DNA of 60,647 bases, taken from the NCBI GenBank assembly GCA_007693485.1, contig REDM01000216.1, positions 1 through 60,647 of the forward strand, given 5' to 3'. The notes beneath the pieces are model-generated. The model did not search any database, had not been told where the DNA came from, and saw nothing but the letters and a program-made list of their open reading frames with translations. Both the position numbers and the translations under genes were made by a program. The stretch is from Spirochaetaceae bacterium. GTDB lineage: Bacteria; Spirochaetota; Spirochaetia; DSM-27196; PWMO01. Of the stretch, positions 25,903 through 34,515 are shown in pieces; position 1 is the stretch's first letter, and each line of letters opens with the position of its first letter.

Positions 25903-27972
25903 TCAGAAACGCAGCGGCCCGAAAAAGCCGCTTTCGTCGCGACCGCTGCGACGAATAAGGTACGCCTCCACCGTCAGCGGAAGATAGGCGCGTCCGAAGT
26001 CGGTGTCGAGGGCCGAGGTGTACCGCAGGATGTATCGGCTCGACGGTGCCGTTCTCAGCCTTTGCACAAGCGGATCGACACCCTGGGGGCCGTAGACAAA
26101 GCTCACCGTTCCTCCGGTCTCTTCCACGAGGTAAGAGAGTTCTTCGGCGATTGCGCCGGGACGTACCGTAACCACCGAGAAGCGAACGTGATTGTTTCGC
26201 AGAAACGCCGCGAGCTCGACCAGACCAAACTCTTCGAACGCATCCGGAGGAAGGTCGCCCTGGGTTACGAAAACCACCGCGCGACGGTCTTGCAGAGGAA
26301 TGAGCTCGGCAGCGGCAAGTCGCACGCCGGCATCAAACCGCCAGTCACGGCTGTACACGCCGTCACGAGCTGCCTGCACGGTGGCGAGCGTTCCGGTCCC
26401 CGCCGGTGCGGTCACCGACGGGTTGGCGTCAGCCGAGACAACCCGCAGTCGTCCATTTGCCGTGACCTGTCGGAACAACTCGCTTGCTGCTTCCGCGGTC
26501 GCATCGCGATGCGCGGCCATGGGCGCAGAACGATCCACCAGCAAGGACATTTCCAAACGAGGGTTTCGATACCCGGCAAGCGACAGCGTGGGGGCGGGAA
26601 CACGGCGGTTCCGCTCCGTCAACAGAAAGTTTGACGCATTGAGACCGACGATCGGCCGACCGAATCGATCCTGCACCGAAACTTCCACAAAGACATCAGG
26701 GAACTCCTGCGAGAAGACTCGATTTACCGTGACGTGCAGCCCTGCGTATACACCCGACAGATCGGCAAACAGATAGACCCGATTCCGGTCGAAATCGGCA
26801 GCAATCAGGTTTCCGTTGGCATCCGCGGCGATCGAGGTGATCCTCATGCCGCTGATCCCACCGAAATCGGCTGGGTGCGACACGATCTCCTCTTCCACGT
26901 GCAGCAGTACCACCGACGTCGAGTCCGAGATCAACAAATGATCATCATCGTACCGAAACAGACTCTCAGGACGCGAAAGGCCAAGATCACGAATGGCTCC
27001 CAGGTAGTTTCCGCTCCGGTCAAACCGAAAAATGGCCCGGTGCGCGGAATCCGCCACGTGGACAATACCGTGATGGATCACGATCCCGGTGGGATTCTCA
27101 AAACCGGCGAAGGAACCACGAGGACGCCCAAAGGACAGGACAAAATCGCCGTCGGCGGAGAACTTTGAAACCCTGCGGTTACCGTGGTCGGTGACGAACA
27201 GGTAGCCTTCGTCATCGGCCGCCAGAAACTGCGGCCCAAGCAGCTGGCCGGCGCCGATACCGGATTGTCCGAAGGAGCGTATCCGCTCGCCGCGGTCGTT
27301 GATACGCGAGACTCTATCGGCCCCAAACTCGGAGACAAAGGTGCCGTGCGGGGTTTCCAGAATGTCAAACGGCTGATCGAACCCGACCAGCCCGCCACGC
27401 AGGGTCCTGATCAAGGCTCCGTTGGCGCTGATCACAAGAATCTCCTGCTGGGTAAACGATGTCACGTAGAACGAACCATCGGCCCGCGGACGGACGGCGG
27501 TGGGGCGGCGGAACCGGATCTCACCGTTGACCACGCCCTCAATCTCGGCGGTGACCACGTACCGGTCGGGCCGGACCACGTCCCGGGTAACGCTCTGCCG
27601 CCGTTCGATGATTTCGATAACGTTCTCGAGGTGCTCTCTCGAGCCCCCGAGCTCGAGGGCAGTGCGGAACTCGCTGACCGCCTCAGCCTCGAATCCCGAC
27701 GAGAGAAACGCCCGGCCCAACCATACCCGTGACTCCACGTTGTCGGGTACCAGAGAGAGCGCGCGGGTGAACGACAGAATCGACTCATTGAAGAGCCCGT
27801 TATGGTAGGCGGCCACACCCCAGCGAAACTCTTCGGCTGCCTCAGCCGAAGCCATGTTCAGCGGATTGGCGGAGAGACCCCCGGTGCCAAGCAGCACCAG
27901 CACGGCGATCAAAGCCGGCATCCGCGCGCCGATTGCCCACGCGGTTCGAGGCGGGCGCTGAGAGAAGTTCAT
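25903..27972 (-). CDS. exported TPR / NHL-repeat / VWA-like protein
   Basis: A 689-aa exported protein with a signal segment (about 17-35). Residues about 45-115 are TPR-like (AAYHNGLFNESILSFTRALS). Residues about 150-410 form an NHL propeller with repeats such as FLAADDEGYLFVTDHGNRRV and IVHVADSAHRAIFRFDRSGN. The C-terminal third resembles a von Willebrand A domain (RLEMSLLVDRSAPMAAHRDA) with a divergent metal site: DRSAPM where DxSxS is usual. It probably acts as a periplasmic or outer-membrane interaction platform. It overlaps the TPR gene upstream by ATGA and ends the galK-like/surE/TPR/NHL unit. Confidence 0.75.
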   Translation of the reverse strand: MNFSQRPPRTAWAIGARMPALIAVLVLLGTGGLSANPLNMASAEAAEEFRWGVAAYHNGLFNESILSFTRALSLVPDNVESRVWLGRAFLSSGFEAEAVSEFRTALELGGSREHLENVIEIIERRQSVTRDVVRPDRYVVTAEIEGVVNGEIRFRRPTAVRPRADGSFYVTSFTQQEILVISANGALIRTLRGGLVGFDQPFDILETPHGTFVSEFGADRVSRINDRGERIRSFGQSGIGAGQLLGPQFLAADDEGYLFVTDHGNRRVSKFSADGDFVLSFGRPRGSFAGFENPTGIVIHHGIVHVADSAHRAIFRFDRSGNYLGAIRDLGLSRPESLFRYDDDHLLISDSTSVVLLHVEEEIVSHPADFGGISGMRITSIAADANGNLIAADFDRNRVYLFADLSGVYAGLHVTVNRVFSQEFPDVFVEVSVQDRFGRPIVGLNASNFLLTERNRRVPAPTLSLAGYRNPRLEMSLLVDRSAPMAAHRDATAEAASELFRQVTANGRLRVVSADANPSVTAPAGTGTLATVQAARDGVYSRDWRFDAGVRLAAAELIPLQDRRAVVFVTQGDLPPDAFEEFGLVELAAFLRNNHVRFSVVTVRPGAIAEELSYLVEETGGTVSFVYGPQGVDPLVQRLRTAPSSRYILRYTSALDTDFGRAYLPLTVEAYLIRRSGRDESGFFGPLRF

Positions 27973-28646
27973 CGCCGCCCTCCCCGCCGCATCTGTGCCC
28001 GTTTTGCCTGCTGCAGATGCGCCTCGATCTCGGCACTATCCGGGGCACGTTCCACGGCTTTGGTGAGCAGCTTCACCGCCTCGTCCATCTTCCCCATTCG
28101 AAAGTACACCCATCCGAGCGTATCGAGGTATGCAGGGTTGTCGGGATTCTGAGCCACGGCCTTTTTGCTGTACGAGAGTGCGACGTCCAGCTTCATGTTG
28201 CTGTCGGCCAGAATAAATGCCAGAGAGTTCAGCGCGGTGGTGTTTCGGGGATCAATGCGCAGAGCCTTTTCGAGGTAGGAAATACTGGTCGGGGTCTTGC
28301 GCTGATGATGGGTAACGTAGGCGAGCGCCGCGTAGACCTTGGCGGACTCATAGCCGTCGTCGAGCAATCGGGTAAACTCAAACTCCGCAAGACGGAAGCG
28401 GTTGGTCACGGTGTAAATGTACCCCAGAATCATCCGACTCTGATAGATATGGGGAAAACTCATTCCCGATCCCAGAACCTGCTCCAGAAAGATCAACGCC
28501 TCGTCAAACTTTCCCAGGTGGGTATAACAGAGGCCCAGATAATACGAGAGCTCGAAGTGCTGCTCTTCGGGAACTTCGGCGTTGAGAAACTCCTGGAGCG
28601 CAGCCTCGTAGCGGCGTTGTTTCAAGAGCTGAACCGCCTTCTCCAT
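27969..28646 (-). CDS. TPR-repeat protein
   Basis: A 225-aa protein made almost entirely of about five tetratricopeptide repeats, for example ELSYYLGLCYTHLGKFDEAL and AYLDTLGWVYFRMGKMDEAV. There is no signal peptide, so it is probably cytoplasmic. It ends in a basic tail (KRAQMRRGGRR). The ATG at 28646 shares its first base with the surE stop (TAATG). A reading frame 75 codons longer exists but overlaps surE and is rich in Arg/Ser, so I reject it. Confidence 0.78.
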   Translation of the reverse strand: MEKAVQLLKQRRYEAALQEFLNAEVPEEQHFELSYYLGLCYTHLGKFDEALIFLEQVLGSGMSFPHIYQSRMILGYIYTVTNRFRLAEFEFTRLLDDGYESAKVYAALAYVTHHQRKTPTSISYLEKALRIDPRNTTALNSLAFILADSNMKLDVALSYSKKAVAQNPDNPAYLDTLGWVYFRMGKMDEAVKLLTKAVERAPDSAEIEAHLQQAKRAQMRRGGRR

Positions 28647-29398
28647 TATGCTCCCGCGTCTCCAAAGACGGCGCTGCGATACGCTTCGTCGTCGTGGTGG
28701 TTGATGGGATCGATGCTGATCGGACTGACCGCAACGATGCCGTTGGACACCGCGTGCCAGTCGGATTCCGGTGGAAGCTCGGTTTCTACCGGACTGCCCG
28801 AGAGAAAGTAGTAGGTGTCTCCCCGCGGTCCTTCGAATCGCACCAGATGGTCCTTGTAGAGACGGCGGCACGGGTGGGTGATGGCAACCCGGGAAATGGG
28901 GTTGGGGGTATTGGGTGCGTTGACGTTGATGAAATGATGATGATTCCAGAGTCCACGAAGCTGTTCCGCGTGTTTCGCGATGAATTGCGCAACCGGCGTG
29001 AAATGAAACGGTTCAACGTACGAATCGAGCGACACGGCAATTCCCGGCACGTTCATGATCGCAGCCTGTCGTGCAGCGGCCACCGTACCCGAGTAGATGA
29101 TGTCGGTACCGAGATTTGGTCCGATGTTAATGCCCGAGATGACCAGATCAGCGGGTTGTGGACAGACCTCGAGCAGTCCAATGATCACACTGTCCGCCGG
29201 CGACCCGCTGGTGCAATAGACGCGGTGCGACAGTTCTTTCACCGACACCGGCCCTTTCAACGTGATGTAGTGGGACATTGCGCTGCGCTCCCCGTCGGGA
29301 GCGAGTACCCAGACCTCATGGTCGGGCTCCAGCGCGACGCGCAGCGCTTCGAGCCCCGGGCTGAACACGCCGTCGTCATTGGTCAACAGTATCCGCAT
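28646..29398 (-). CDS. surE: 5'/3'-nucleotidase SurE
   Basis: A 250-aa metal-dependent nucleoside monophosphate phosphatase. The N-terminus MRILLTNDDGVFSPGLEAL carries the metal-binding Asp pair, and SGINIGPNLGTDIIYSGTVAAAR is the second family signature. GGAGG lies four bases before the ATG. It sits 18 bp after the GHMP kinase gene and is coupled to the TPR gene by TAATG. Confidence 0.93.
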   Translation of the reverse strand: MRILLTNDDGVFSPGLEALRVALEPDHEVWVLAPDGERSAMSHYITLKGPVSVKELSHRVYCTSGSPADSVIIGLLEVCPQPADLVISGINIGPNLGTDIIYSGTVAAARQAAIMNVPGIAVSLDSYVEPFHFTPVAQFIAKHAEQLRGLWNHHHFINVNAPNTPNPISRVAITHPCRRLYKDHLVRFEGPRGDTYYFLSGSPVETELPPESDWHAVSNGIVAVSPISIDPINHHDDEAYRSAVFGDAGA

Positions 29399-29416
29399 CG
29401 AACCTCCAGCCTCGGT

Positions 29417-30565
29417 CTACACCGTTTCGAGCCGCGCGCCATCGTCAGGCGTGGCAACAAACGGCTCCGGCCGAAACCCGAATATCCGCTCGTATTCTTC
29501 CAAGCGACCATAGTACGCCTCGATCGACGATTCTTCAACAAGGGCGACGGCGCACCCACCAAACCCGTTTCCCGTTATGCGCGCGCCCAGCACGCCGGAG
29601 GCTTCGGTTGATCGCTTCACGATCCAGTCGATCTCCGGGCAGGAGACCTCGTAGAGATCGCGCAGACTTCCGTGCGAACGAGTCAGCAGCCGCCCGACGG
29701 ACGGCAGGTCCCGTCGCCGCAGCGATTTCACCACATCGCGAACTCGCTGATTCTCGTGCACCACGTGAAGGCATCGTCGCCGCGCATTTTCCGGAATCCG
29801 CCCCATTGCGTCATCGAGGTCGTCCAGGGTGAAATCTCTCAGGGCCGTACCCGGCTTTCGCTCCTGCATCACATCAACACAGGTCCGGCAGTCGTTGAGC
29901 CGCTCCCCGTATTCGTTTCGCGCGGGCGAGATGGGAACGCGAGAATCGATGACGATAATGCGGTGGTCACGCAATGAAAGCCCCACCGGCACCGTCTCCC
30001 GGGAGCGCGCATCGTAGAGCAGAGCGGTATCGTGTTCGGCCCGCAGGGCGGTGGCACACTCGCTTGCCCCCACGGTTCGCCCCATAAAATCCCGCTCAGC
30101 GGCAACCGCGATGTCGAGCAGTTCGCCCGGTGCAAGGTCGAGCTCGAACAGCGCATTGAGAGCGGTAGCCACCGCGGCGGTGATGGCGGCCGAACTGGCC
30201 AGTCCAATACCGGTGGGTACGTCGCCACCGATTGTCAGATTGAGTCCCGAGATGGCAAAATCTCGTTCGAGGATCTGGGCAATCACACCCTTTGCCAGAT
30301 TCGCCCAGCGGTCTTCACGCTTGTACTTGAGCCCGCCGATGGTGGTGCGCTTGCGCTCCCCAAAATCCGCGGCAAAAAAGCGCAGCGCCTGGTCGGCACG
30401 CTGTGAAACAGCGACGTGCATCCGCCGATCGATCGCCATCTGGAGAACGGTGCCTTCGGATTCCTCGGTATGGGCGCCCATGAGATTCACCGTGCCGGGC
30501 GCCGATACGACGACATCGGGGGCAGATTCAAATTCTGCCTGGTGGTGAGTGCTCACGTTGTACAC
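29417..30565 (-). CDS. galactokinase-like GHMP kinase with altered sugar site
   Basis: A 382-aa GHMP-family kinase closest to galactokinase. The ATP-binding motif PTGIGLASSAAITAA (117-131) and the C-terminal ITGNGFGGC motif are intact. The galactokinase signature (GRVNLIGEHTDY) reads APGTVNLMGAHTEES (22-36), so the catalytic-site Arg, the Glu and the Asp have changed. The GIMDQ segment that holds the catalytic Asp is shortened to VGASECATAL (165-174). It may phosphorylate another sugar, or be inactive. The start is GTG at 30565; a second in-frame GTG lies three codons on. It heads the unit with surE. Confidence 0.75.
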   Translation of the reverse strand: MYNVSTHHQAEFESAPDVVVSAPGTVNLMGAHTEESEGTVLQMAIDRRMHVAVSQRADQALRFFAADFGERKRTTIGGLKYKREDRWANLAKGVIAQILERDFAISGLNLTIGGDVPTGIGLASSAAITAAVATALNALFELDLAPGELLDIAVAAERDFMGRTVGASECATALRAEHDTALLYDARSRETVPVGLSLRDHRIIVIDSRVPISPARNEYGERLNDCRTCVDVMQERKPGTALRDFTLDDLDDAMGRIPENARRRCLHVVHENQRVRDVVKSLRRRDLPSVGRLLTRSHGSLRDLYEVSCPEIDWIVKRSTEASGVLGARITGNGFGGCAVALVEESSIEAYYGRLEEYERIFGFRPEPFVATPDDGARLETV

Positions 30566-30654
30566 GAATCCGGGCCCCCTGCCGTTTTATCCTTCCGCCG
30601 CATTCTATCCCATTCCGCGGAAGTGTTCAACAAACCCCGTTTTTCGGCTACGGT

Positions 30655-32352
30655 ATGCCCGTGAAAAACCGTAGACTTCTGATGGTACTGGCCACCGCGC
30701 TGGTCTATTCGCTGGCTGTTCCCAATGAGTTCTTCACCGTGGGGAACCCGCTACTCGCACTGATCGGTCTTGCCGGGTACTTTGCCGCCCTGGCAGCGGC
30801 ACCGTCTAATCGTGAAGCACGCCGCCTGGGCGCCCTCTTCGGCGCCGTGTCGACGATACTGTCCAATTACTGGTTGATGTTCTTCGGCGATTTCTCGGTG
30901 TGGACGCTGGGCGGCGCATCCCTGGGGTACGCGATCTACCACACGCTGCTCGGCCCCATACTCCGGCGAACCTGGGAGAACCCTCCGGCGTGGCGCGCGG
31001 TAGCGATTGCCGTGGTCTGGACGGGATACGAGTACTTCAAATCCATTGGCTTCCTTGCCTATCCGTGGGGTCTCATCGCCTATCCAGCGGCCATCGTTCC
31101 CGTCCTGATTCAGCATGTGGACATCACCGGCGTCTGGGCGCTCTCGTTTGTCTTTGCGACCGTAAACGCGGTGTTTGCCGAGCGTATGCTCCCGATTCTC
31201 GCGTCACCGCAGCGGTTGGCAGAGATCGGATCCGCAGGGATGGGACACGTCGAGATCCCGTCCGAATTCTCTCCAGGGAGCCGTTGGTGGCCGATACGGC
31301 AGCTGGGCTGGATCGCGGCGATCGTCGTGCTGATGCTCGGATACGGCGCGGTGCGACTGGCCACACCGATCCCCGAGATCGCCCGGGTGCGGCTGGTGCT
31401 GGTGCAGCAGAACGTCAATGCATGGCAGCGTGGACGGGAGGAAGACGCACTTCGCGCTGCGCAGCGATTGAGCCTCGATGGGGTGGCCGCATCACCCGAG
31501 CCGGTGGATCTGGTTGTCTGGAGCGAGACTTCGTTACGGCGCCCCTTTCCGGAGTACATCGGATTCTATGCCACCACTCCTCCCGAACAGCCGTTGACCC
31601 GATTTCTCGAAGAGATTGGCGTACCGCTGCTGACGGGAGCCCCTTTTCTCGCCGACGCCGACAGCTGGGAGATCTATAACGCGGCCATACTCATTGGAAC
31701 GGATGGTCAACTGAAGCAGCACTACGGGAAACAACATCTGGTTCCGTTTGCCGAGAGCATACCCTTCTGGAACGTGCCGGGGGTTCGCGCCTTTTTTCAG
31801 GAGGTTATTGGACTCTACGGCGTGTGGAGCGTTGGGCCGGAGTACCGTCTCTTCGAGATCACTCCGTACGGTAGCCGCGCCGACGAGTCCGGGCCCGTTC
31901 CGTCCGAACCGATTCAGATCGGCGCCCCGATCTGTTTCGAAGACGCCTTTGCCTACCTCGTTCGAGGATTTGTCCTGTCGGGGGCCGATCTGCTGATCAA
32001 CCTCACCGACAACTCCTGGTCAAATACCAACTCGGCGCAGTTTCAGCACTTTGTTGCCGCGCAGTTCAGACCCGTAGAGGTGCGACGCACCCTGGTGCGA
32101 TCGACCAACTCAGGACTCACCGCGGTGCTGGATGCCCATGGTCGGGTGATCGCCGAACTCCCCATGTTCGAACAGGGAACCCTTACGGTTGACGTGCCGG
32201 TGTACCGGGAAGAACACCTGACCTTCTATACCCGCTTTGGTGACTATCTTCCGCAGCTCTTCCTGCTCATATGGCTGGCGATGGTTGGGTACCAGGCTCG
32301 TCGCGACGGCTACCTTCCGGTACTCCGCCGGGACGAAAAAAAGCCCCGCTGA
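30655..32352 (+). CDS. lnt: apolipoprotein N-acyltransferase (copy 1)
   Basis: A 565-aa inner-membrane enzyme that adds the third acyl chain to lipoproteins. About six membrane segments precede a nitrilase-like domain with catalytic Glu in VWSETSLRRPF, Lys in YGKQHLVPFAE and Cys in APICFED. One further membrane helix is at the C-terminus. The start is uncertain: ATG at 30655 or GTG at 30661. Neither has a ribosome site, and a weak promoter (TTCAAC 30626-30631, TACGGT 30649-30654) would start RNA at 30661. The final codons lie inside the rpmE terminator of the opposite strand. A paralogue is at 37196-38833. Confidence 0.88.
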   Translation: MPVKNRRLLMVLATALVYSLAVPNEFFTVGNPLLALIGLAGYFAALAAAPSNREARRLGALFGAVSTILSNYWLMFFGDFSVWTLGGASLGYAIYHTLLGPILRRTWENPPAWRAVAIAVVWTGYEYFKSIGFLAYPWGLIAYPAAIVPVLIQHVDITGVWALSFVFATVNAVFAERMLPILASPQRLAEIGSAGMGHVEIPSEFSPGSRWWPIRQLGWIAAIVVLMLGYGAVRLATPIPEIARVRLVLVQQNVNAWQRGREEDALRAAQRLSLDGVAASPEPVDLVVWSETSLRRPFPEYIGFYATTPPEQPLTRFLEEIGVPLLTGAPFLADADSWEIYNAAILIGTDGQLKQHYGKQHLVPFAESIPFWNVPGVRAFFQEVIGLYGVWSVGPEYRLFEITPYGSRADESGPVPSEPIQIGAPICFEDAFAYLVRGFVLSGADLLINLTDNSWSNTNSAQFQHFVAAQFRPVEVRRTLVRSTNSGLTAVLDAHGRVIAELPMFEQGTLTVDVPVYREEHLTFYTRFGDYLPQLFLLIWLAMVGYQARRDGYLPVLRRDEKKPR

Positions 32353-32361
32353 TAGCGGGGC
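32336..32361 (-). terminator. intrinsic terminator after rpmE
   Basis: On the minus strand a stem of GCCCCGCT with its complement and a three-base loop (32343-32361) is followed by seven T residues (32342 down to 32336). It ends the rho-rpmE transcript. The element also encodes the last residues and stop codon of the convergent lnt gene. Confidence 0.9.
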
Positions 32362-32409
32362 CTCTCCTGAGCGAGCGCGCACTGCGTGCGCGCGCATGTT
32401 CGGTGACGA

Positions 32410-32658
32410 TCAGTTCTTGATGTTGTACTTGCGCTTGAACCGTTCGACCCGTCCCGCGGTATCCACCAGCGTCTGCTTGCCGGTGAAGAAGGGGTGCGAT
32501 GCGCTCGAGATTTCGACGTCGACAACCGGATACTCGTTTCCGTCTTCGTACTTGACGGTCTGCTTGCTGTCGGTAGTTGATCGACTCAAAAAGAGCGTTC
32601 CGGATGCGGTATCTCGGAATACCACCATCTTTGTTTTGGGATGAATGTCTTGTTTCAC
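32410..32658 (-). CDS. rpmE: ribosomal protein L31, type B (zinc-free)
   Basis: An 82-aa L31 protein of the 50S subunit. It starts [19 protein letters not shown] and has no cysteine, so it is the zinc-independent type B form. The [20 protein letters not shown] segment is the L31 signature. The start is GTG at 32658 with GGAGG seven bases upstream. It lies 39 bp after rho and just before a strong terminator. Confidence 0.93.
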   Translation of the reverse strand: MKQDIHPKTKMVVFRDTASGTLFLSRSTTDSKQTVKYEDGNEYPVVDVEISSASHPFFTGKQTLVDTAGRVERFKRKYNIKN

Positions 32659-32697
32659 TGCAAATCCTCCAGGCCGTGTTCTGTGCAACCGACGCCG

Positions 32698-34326
32698 TTA
32701 ATCGGCAACCGATGAGGTGTTCATCGACCGCAAGAAGGCCTCATTATTCTTAGTTTTCTGCATCCTGTCAATGAGCAGCTCAATCACTTCAACGTCGTCC
32801 ATCGGGTTGATCACCTTACGCAAGACCCACATTTTCTGCAGCTCTTCCTCGGTCAGCAGGAGGTCTTCTTTGCGGGTACCCGACTTTTTGATGTTGATCG
32901 CCGGGTAGAGTCGTCGGTCGGCGATGCGGCGATCGAGGATGATCTCCATGTTACCGGTTCCCTTGAACTCTTCAAAAATCACTTCGTCCATACGACTGCC
33001 GGTCTCGATCAGGGCCGTAGCCACGATGGTCAGGCTTCCGCCGTCTTCAATATTTCGCGCCGCGCCGAAAAACCGTTTTGGTTTATGGAGGGCGTTCGAG
33101 TCCACACCGCCAGAGAGTATCTTTCCCGATGTGGGTACCGTCTGGTTGTAGGCGCGGGCAAGCCGGGTAATCGAGTCGAGCAGAATCACCACGTCTTTCT
33201 TGTGTTCTACCAAGCGCCGCGCTTTCTCGAGCACCATCTCCGCAACCTGAACGTGCCGCGTTGCCTGTTCGTCAAAGGTGGACGAAATGACCTCCGCCTT
33301 TACGTTCCGCTGCATATCGGTGACCTCTTCCGGCCGTTCATCGATCAGAAGCACGATCATGTATACTTCCGGATGGTTGTGCGTGATCGCGTTGGCGATA
33401 CGCTGAAGCAGGACCGTTTTACCGGTTCGTGGGGGCGATACAATCAGACCGCGCTGCCCCTTTCCGATCGGGCAGAAGAGGTTGATCATCCGCGTTGAGG
33501 AGTCTCCGGTTGGAACCTCCATGTTCAGCCGTTCGTCCGGATAGAGCGGCGTGAGGTTGTCAAAGGGAATCCGCGTTTGCGCGACCGTGGGGTTGTCAAA
33601 GTTGACCGTCTCGACCCGAAGCATCGCGAAAAAGCGCTCGCCTTCCTTAGGAGGACGGATCTGGCCGTAGACTGTGTCGCCGGTCTTCAGGTTGAAGAGT
33701 CTGATCTGCGACGGCGAAATGTAGATGTCGTCGGAACCGGGCAGGTACGAGTTCTGGGGTGAACGCAGGAAGCCGTAGCCATCGGGCAGTATCTCCAGAG
33801 AGCCATAGGCGTAGATGGTGCCGTTGCGCTCGGTGTGCGCTTTGAGAATCGCAAAGATCACTTCCTGCTTCTTGAGGGCAAGCAGATTCTCCTGGCTGAT
33901 CCCGATCTTGGCCGCAAACTTGCGCAGCTCCTTCATGTTCATCATGGTCAGATCGTTGATGCTCAGGCTCTTTTCGTCGCCACCCCGCCCCGATCGACGA
34001 TGCGCACGGTTGTCGTTATGGCCATTCGCGTTTGCTTGATCGTCAGCCGAATCGTCGTCGCCGTTGTCAGGCTCCATGCCATTCTCCTGGTCGTTCGCCA
34101 TTGAAGCCGGCGCGCCGCGCCCGTTTCGCTCGGTATCCCTGGTTACGGAGACACGAACCTTCTTCCGCCGCGGTTCGCGCTGTTCACGAGGACCATTCTG
34201 CGATTCCGACGAACCCTCCGCAGGAGAACCCGATTCCGAGAGATCGAGTTGCGCCTGGGTTGTATCTTCAGCGGGTCCTCCCGCCTCGTCAGAGTGAGTC
34301 GATCGTTTCTTGCGGATGATTGCCAT
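32698..34326 (-). CDS. rho: transcription termination factor Rho
   Basis: A 542-aa RNA-dependent ATPase that terminates transcription. Residues 1 to about 120 are a polar, charged, probably disordered extension. The Rho N-terminal helical domain begins at [20 protein letters not shown] and is followed by the RNA-binding cold-shock-like fold ([17 protein letters not shown]). The RecA-like motor has Walker [13 protein letters not shown], Walker B ([16 protein letters not shown]) and the Q/R loops. GGAGA lies seven bases before the ATG. Its own promoter lies at the 3-prime end of cinA. Confidence 0.95.
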   Translation of the reverse strand: MAIIRKKRSTHSDEAGGPAEDTTQAQLDLSESGSPAEGSSESQNGPREQREPRRKKVRVSVTRDTERNGRGAPASMANDQENGMEPDNGDDDSADDQANANGHNDNRAHRRSGRGGDEKSLSINDLTMMNMKELRKFAAKIGISQENLLALKKQEVIFAILKAHTERNGTIYAYGSLEILPDGYGFLRSPQNSYLPGSDDIYISPSQIRLFNLKTGDTVYGQIRPPKEGERFFAMLRVETVNFDNPTVAQTRIPFDNLTPLYPDERLNMEVPTGDSSTRMINLFCPIGKGQRGLIVSPPRTGKTVLLQRIANAITHNHPEVYMIVLLIDERPEEVTDMQRNVKAEVISSTFDEQATRHVQVAEMVLEKARRLVEHKKDVVILLDSITRLARAYNQTVPTSGKILSGGVDSNALHKPKRFFGAARNIEDGGSLTIVATALIETGSRMDEVIFEEFKGTGNMEIILDRRIADRRLYPAINIKKSGTRKEDLLLTEEELQKMWVLRKVINPMDDVEVIELLIDRMQKTKNNEAFLRSMNTSSVAD

Positions 34327-34479
34327 TCAGATTCTCCACGTTCGGTTTTCGTGAGTGTTAAGACGGAACTACAACGCCGGATTACGTTTACGCCAAGGCG
34401 CCGCAACCGTGCCTGTTCGTCGGATATTCATTCGTTTTGAAGCACTGGTATGGGACACAACGGAAAACCCGTGAGGGTT
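34327..34479 (-). promoter_or_regulatory. 153-base rho leader
   Basis: The predicted rho transcript starts at 34479, 153 bases before the coding region. Its first bases form a small hairpin (AACCC-TCAC-GGGTT) followed by TTCC. The rest has no reading frame that I would call. Long leaders on rho genes mediate autogenous attenuation in E. coli; whether this one does is inference. Confidence 0.45.
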
Positions 34480-34485
34480 CCTTAA

Positions 34486-34515
34486 CTATATTCCCAATAC
34501 TTCCCGACTGTCAAG
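34486..34515 (-). promoter_or_regulatory. promoter of rho within the end of cinA
   Basis: On the minus strand, TTGACA (34510-34515, perfect) and TATAGT (34486-34491, 5 of 6) are 18 bases apart. The -10 box overlaps the cinA stop codon. Confidence 0.75.

Noticed and set aside
23410-26634. Long plus-strand open frames opposite clpA and the NHL/VWA gene
   Set aside because: They mirror well-supported genes, lack ribosome sites and show no family similarity.
27969-28871. 300-aa version of the TPR protein
   Set aside because: The extra 75 residues are Arg/Ser-rich, overlap surE and have no TPR character; the TAATG junction supports the shorter start.
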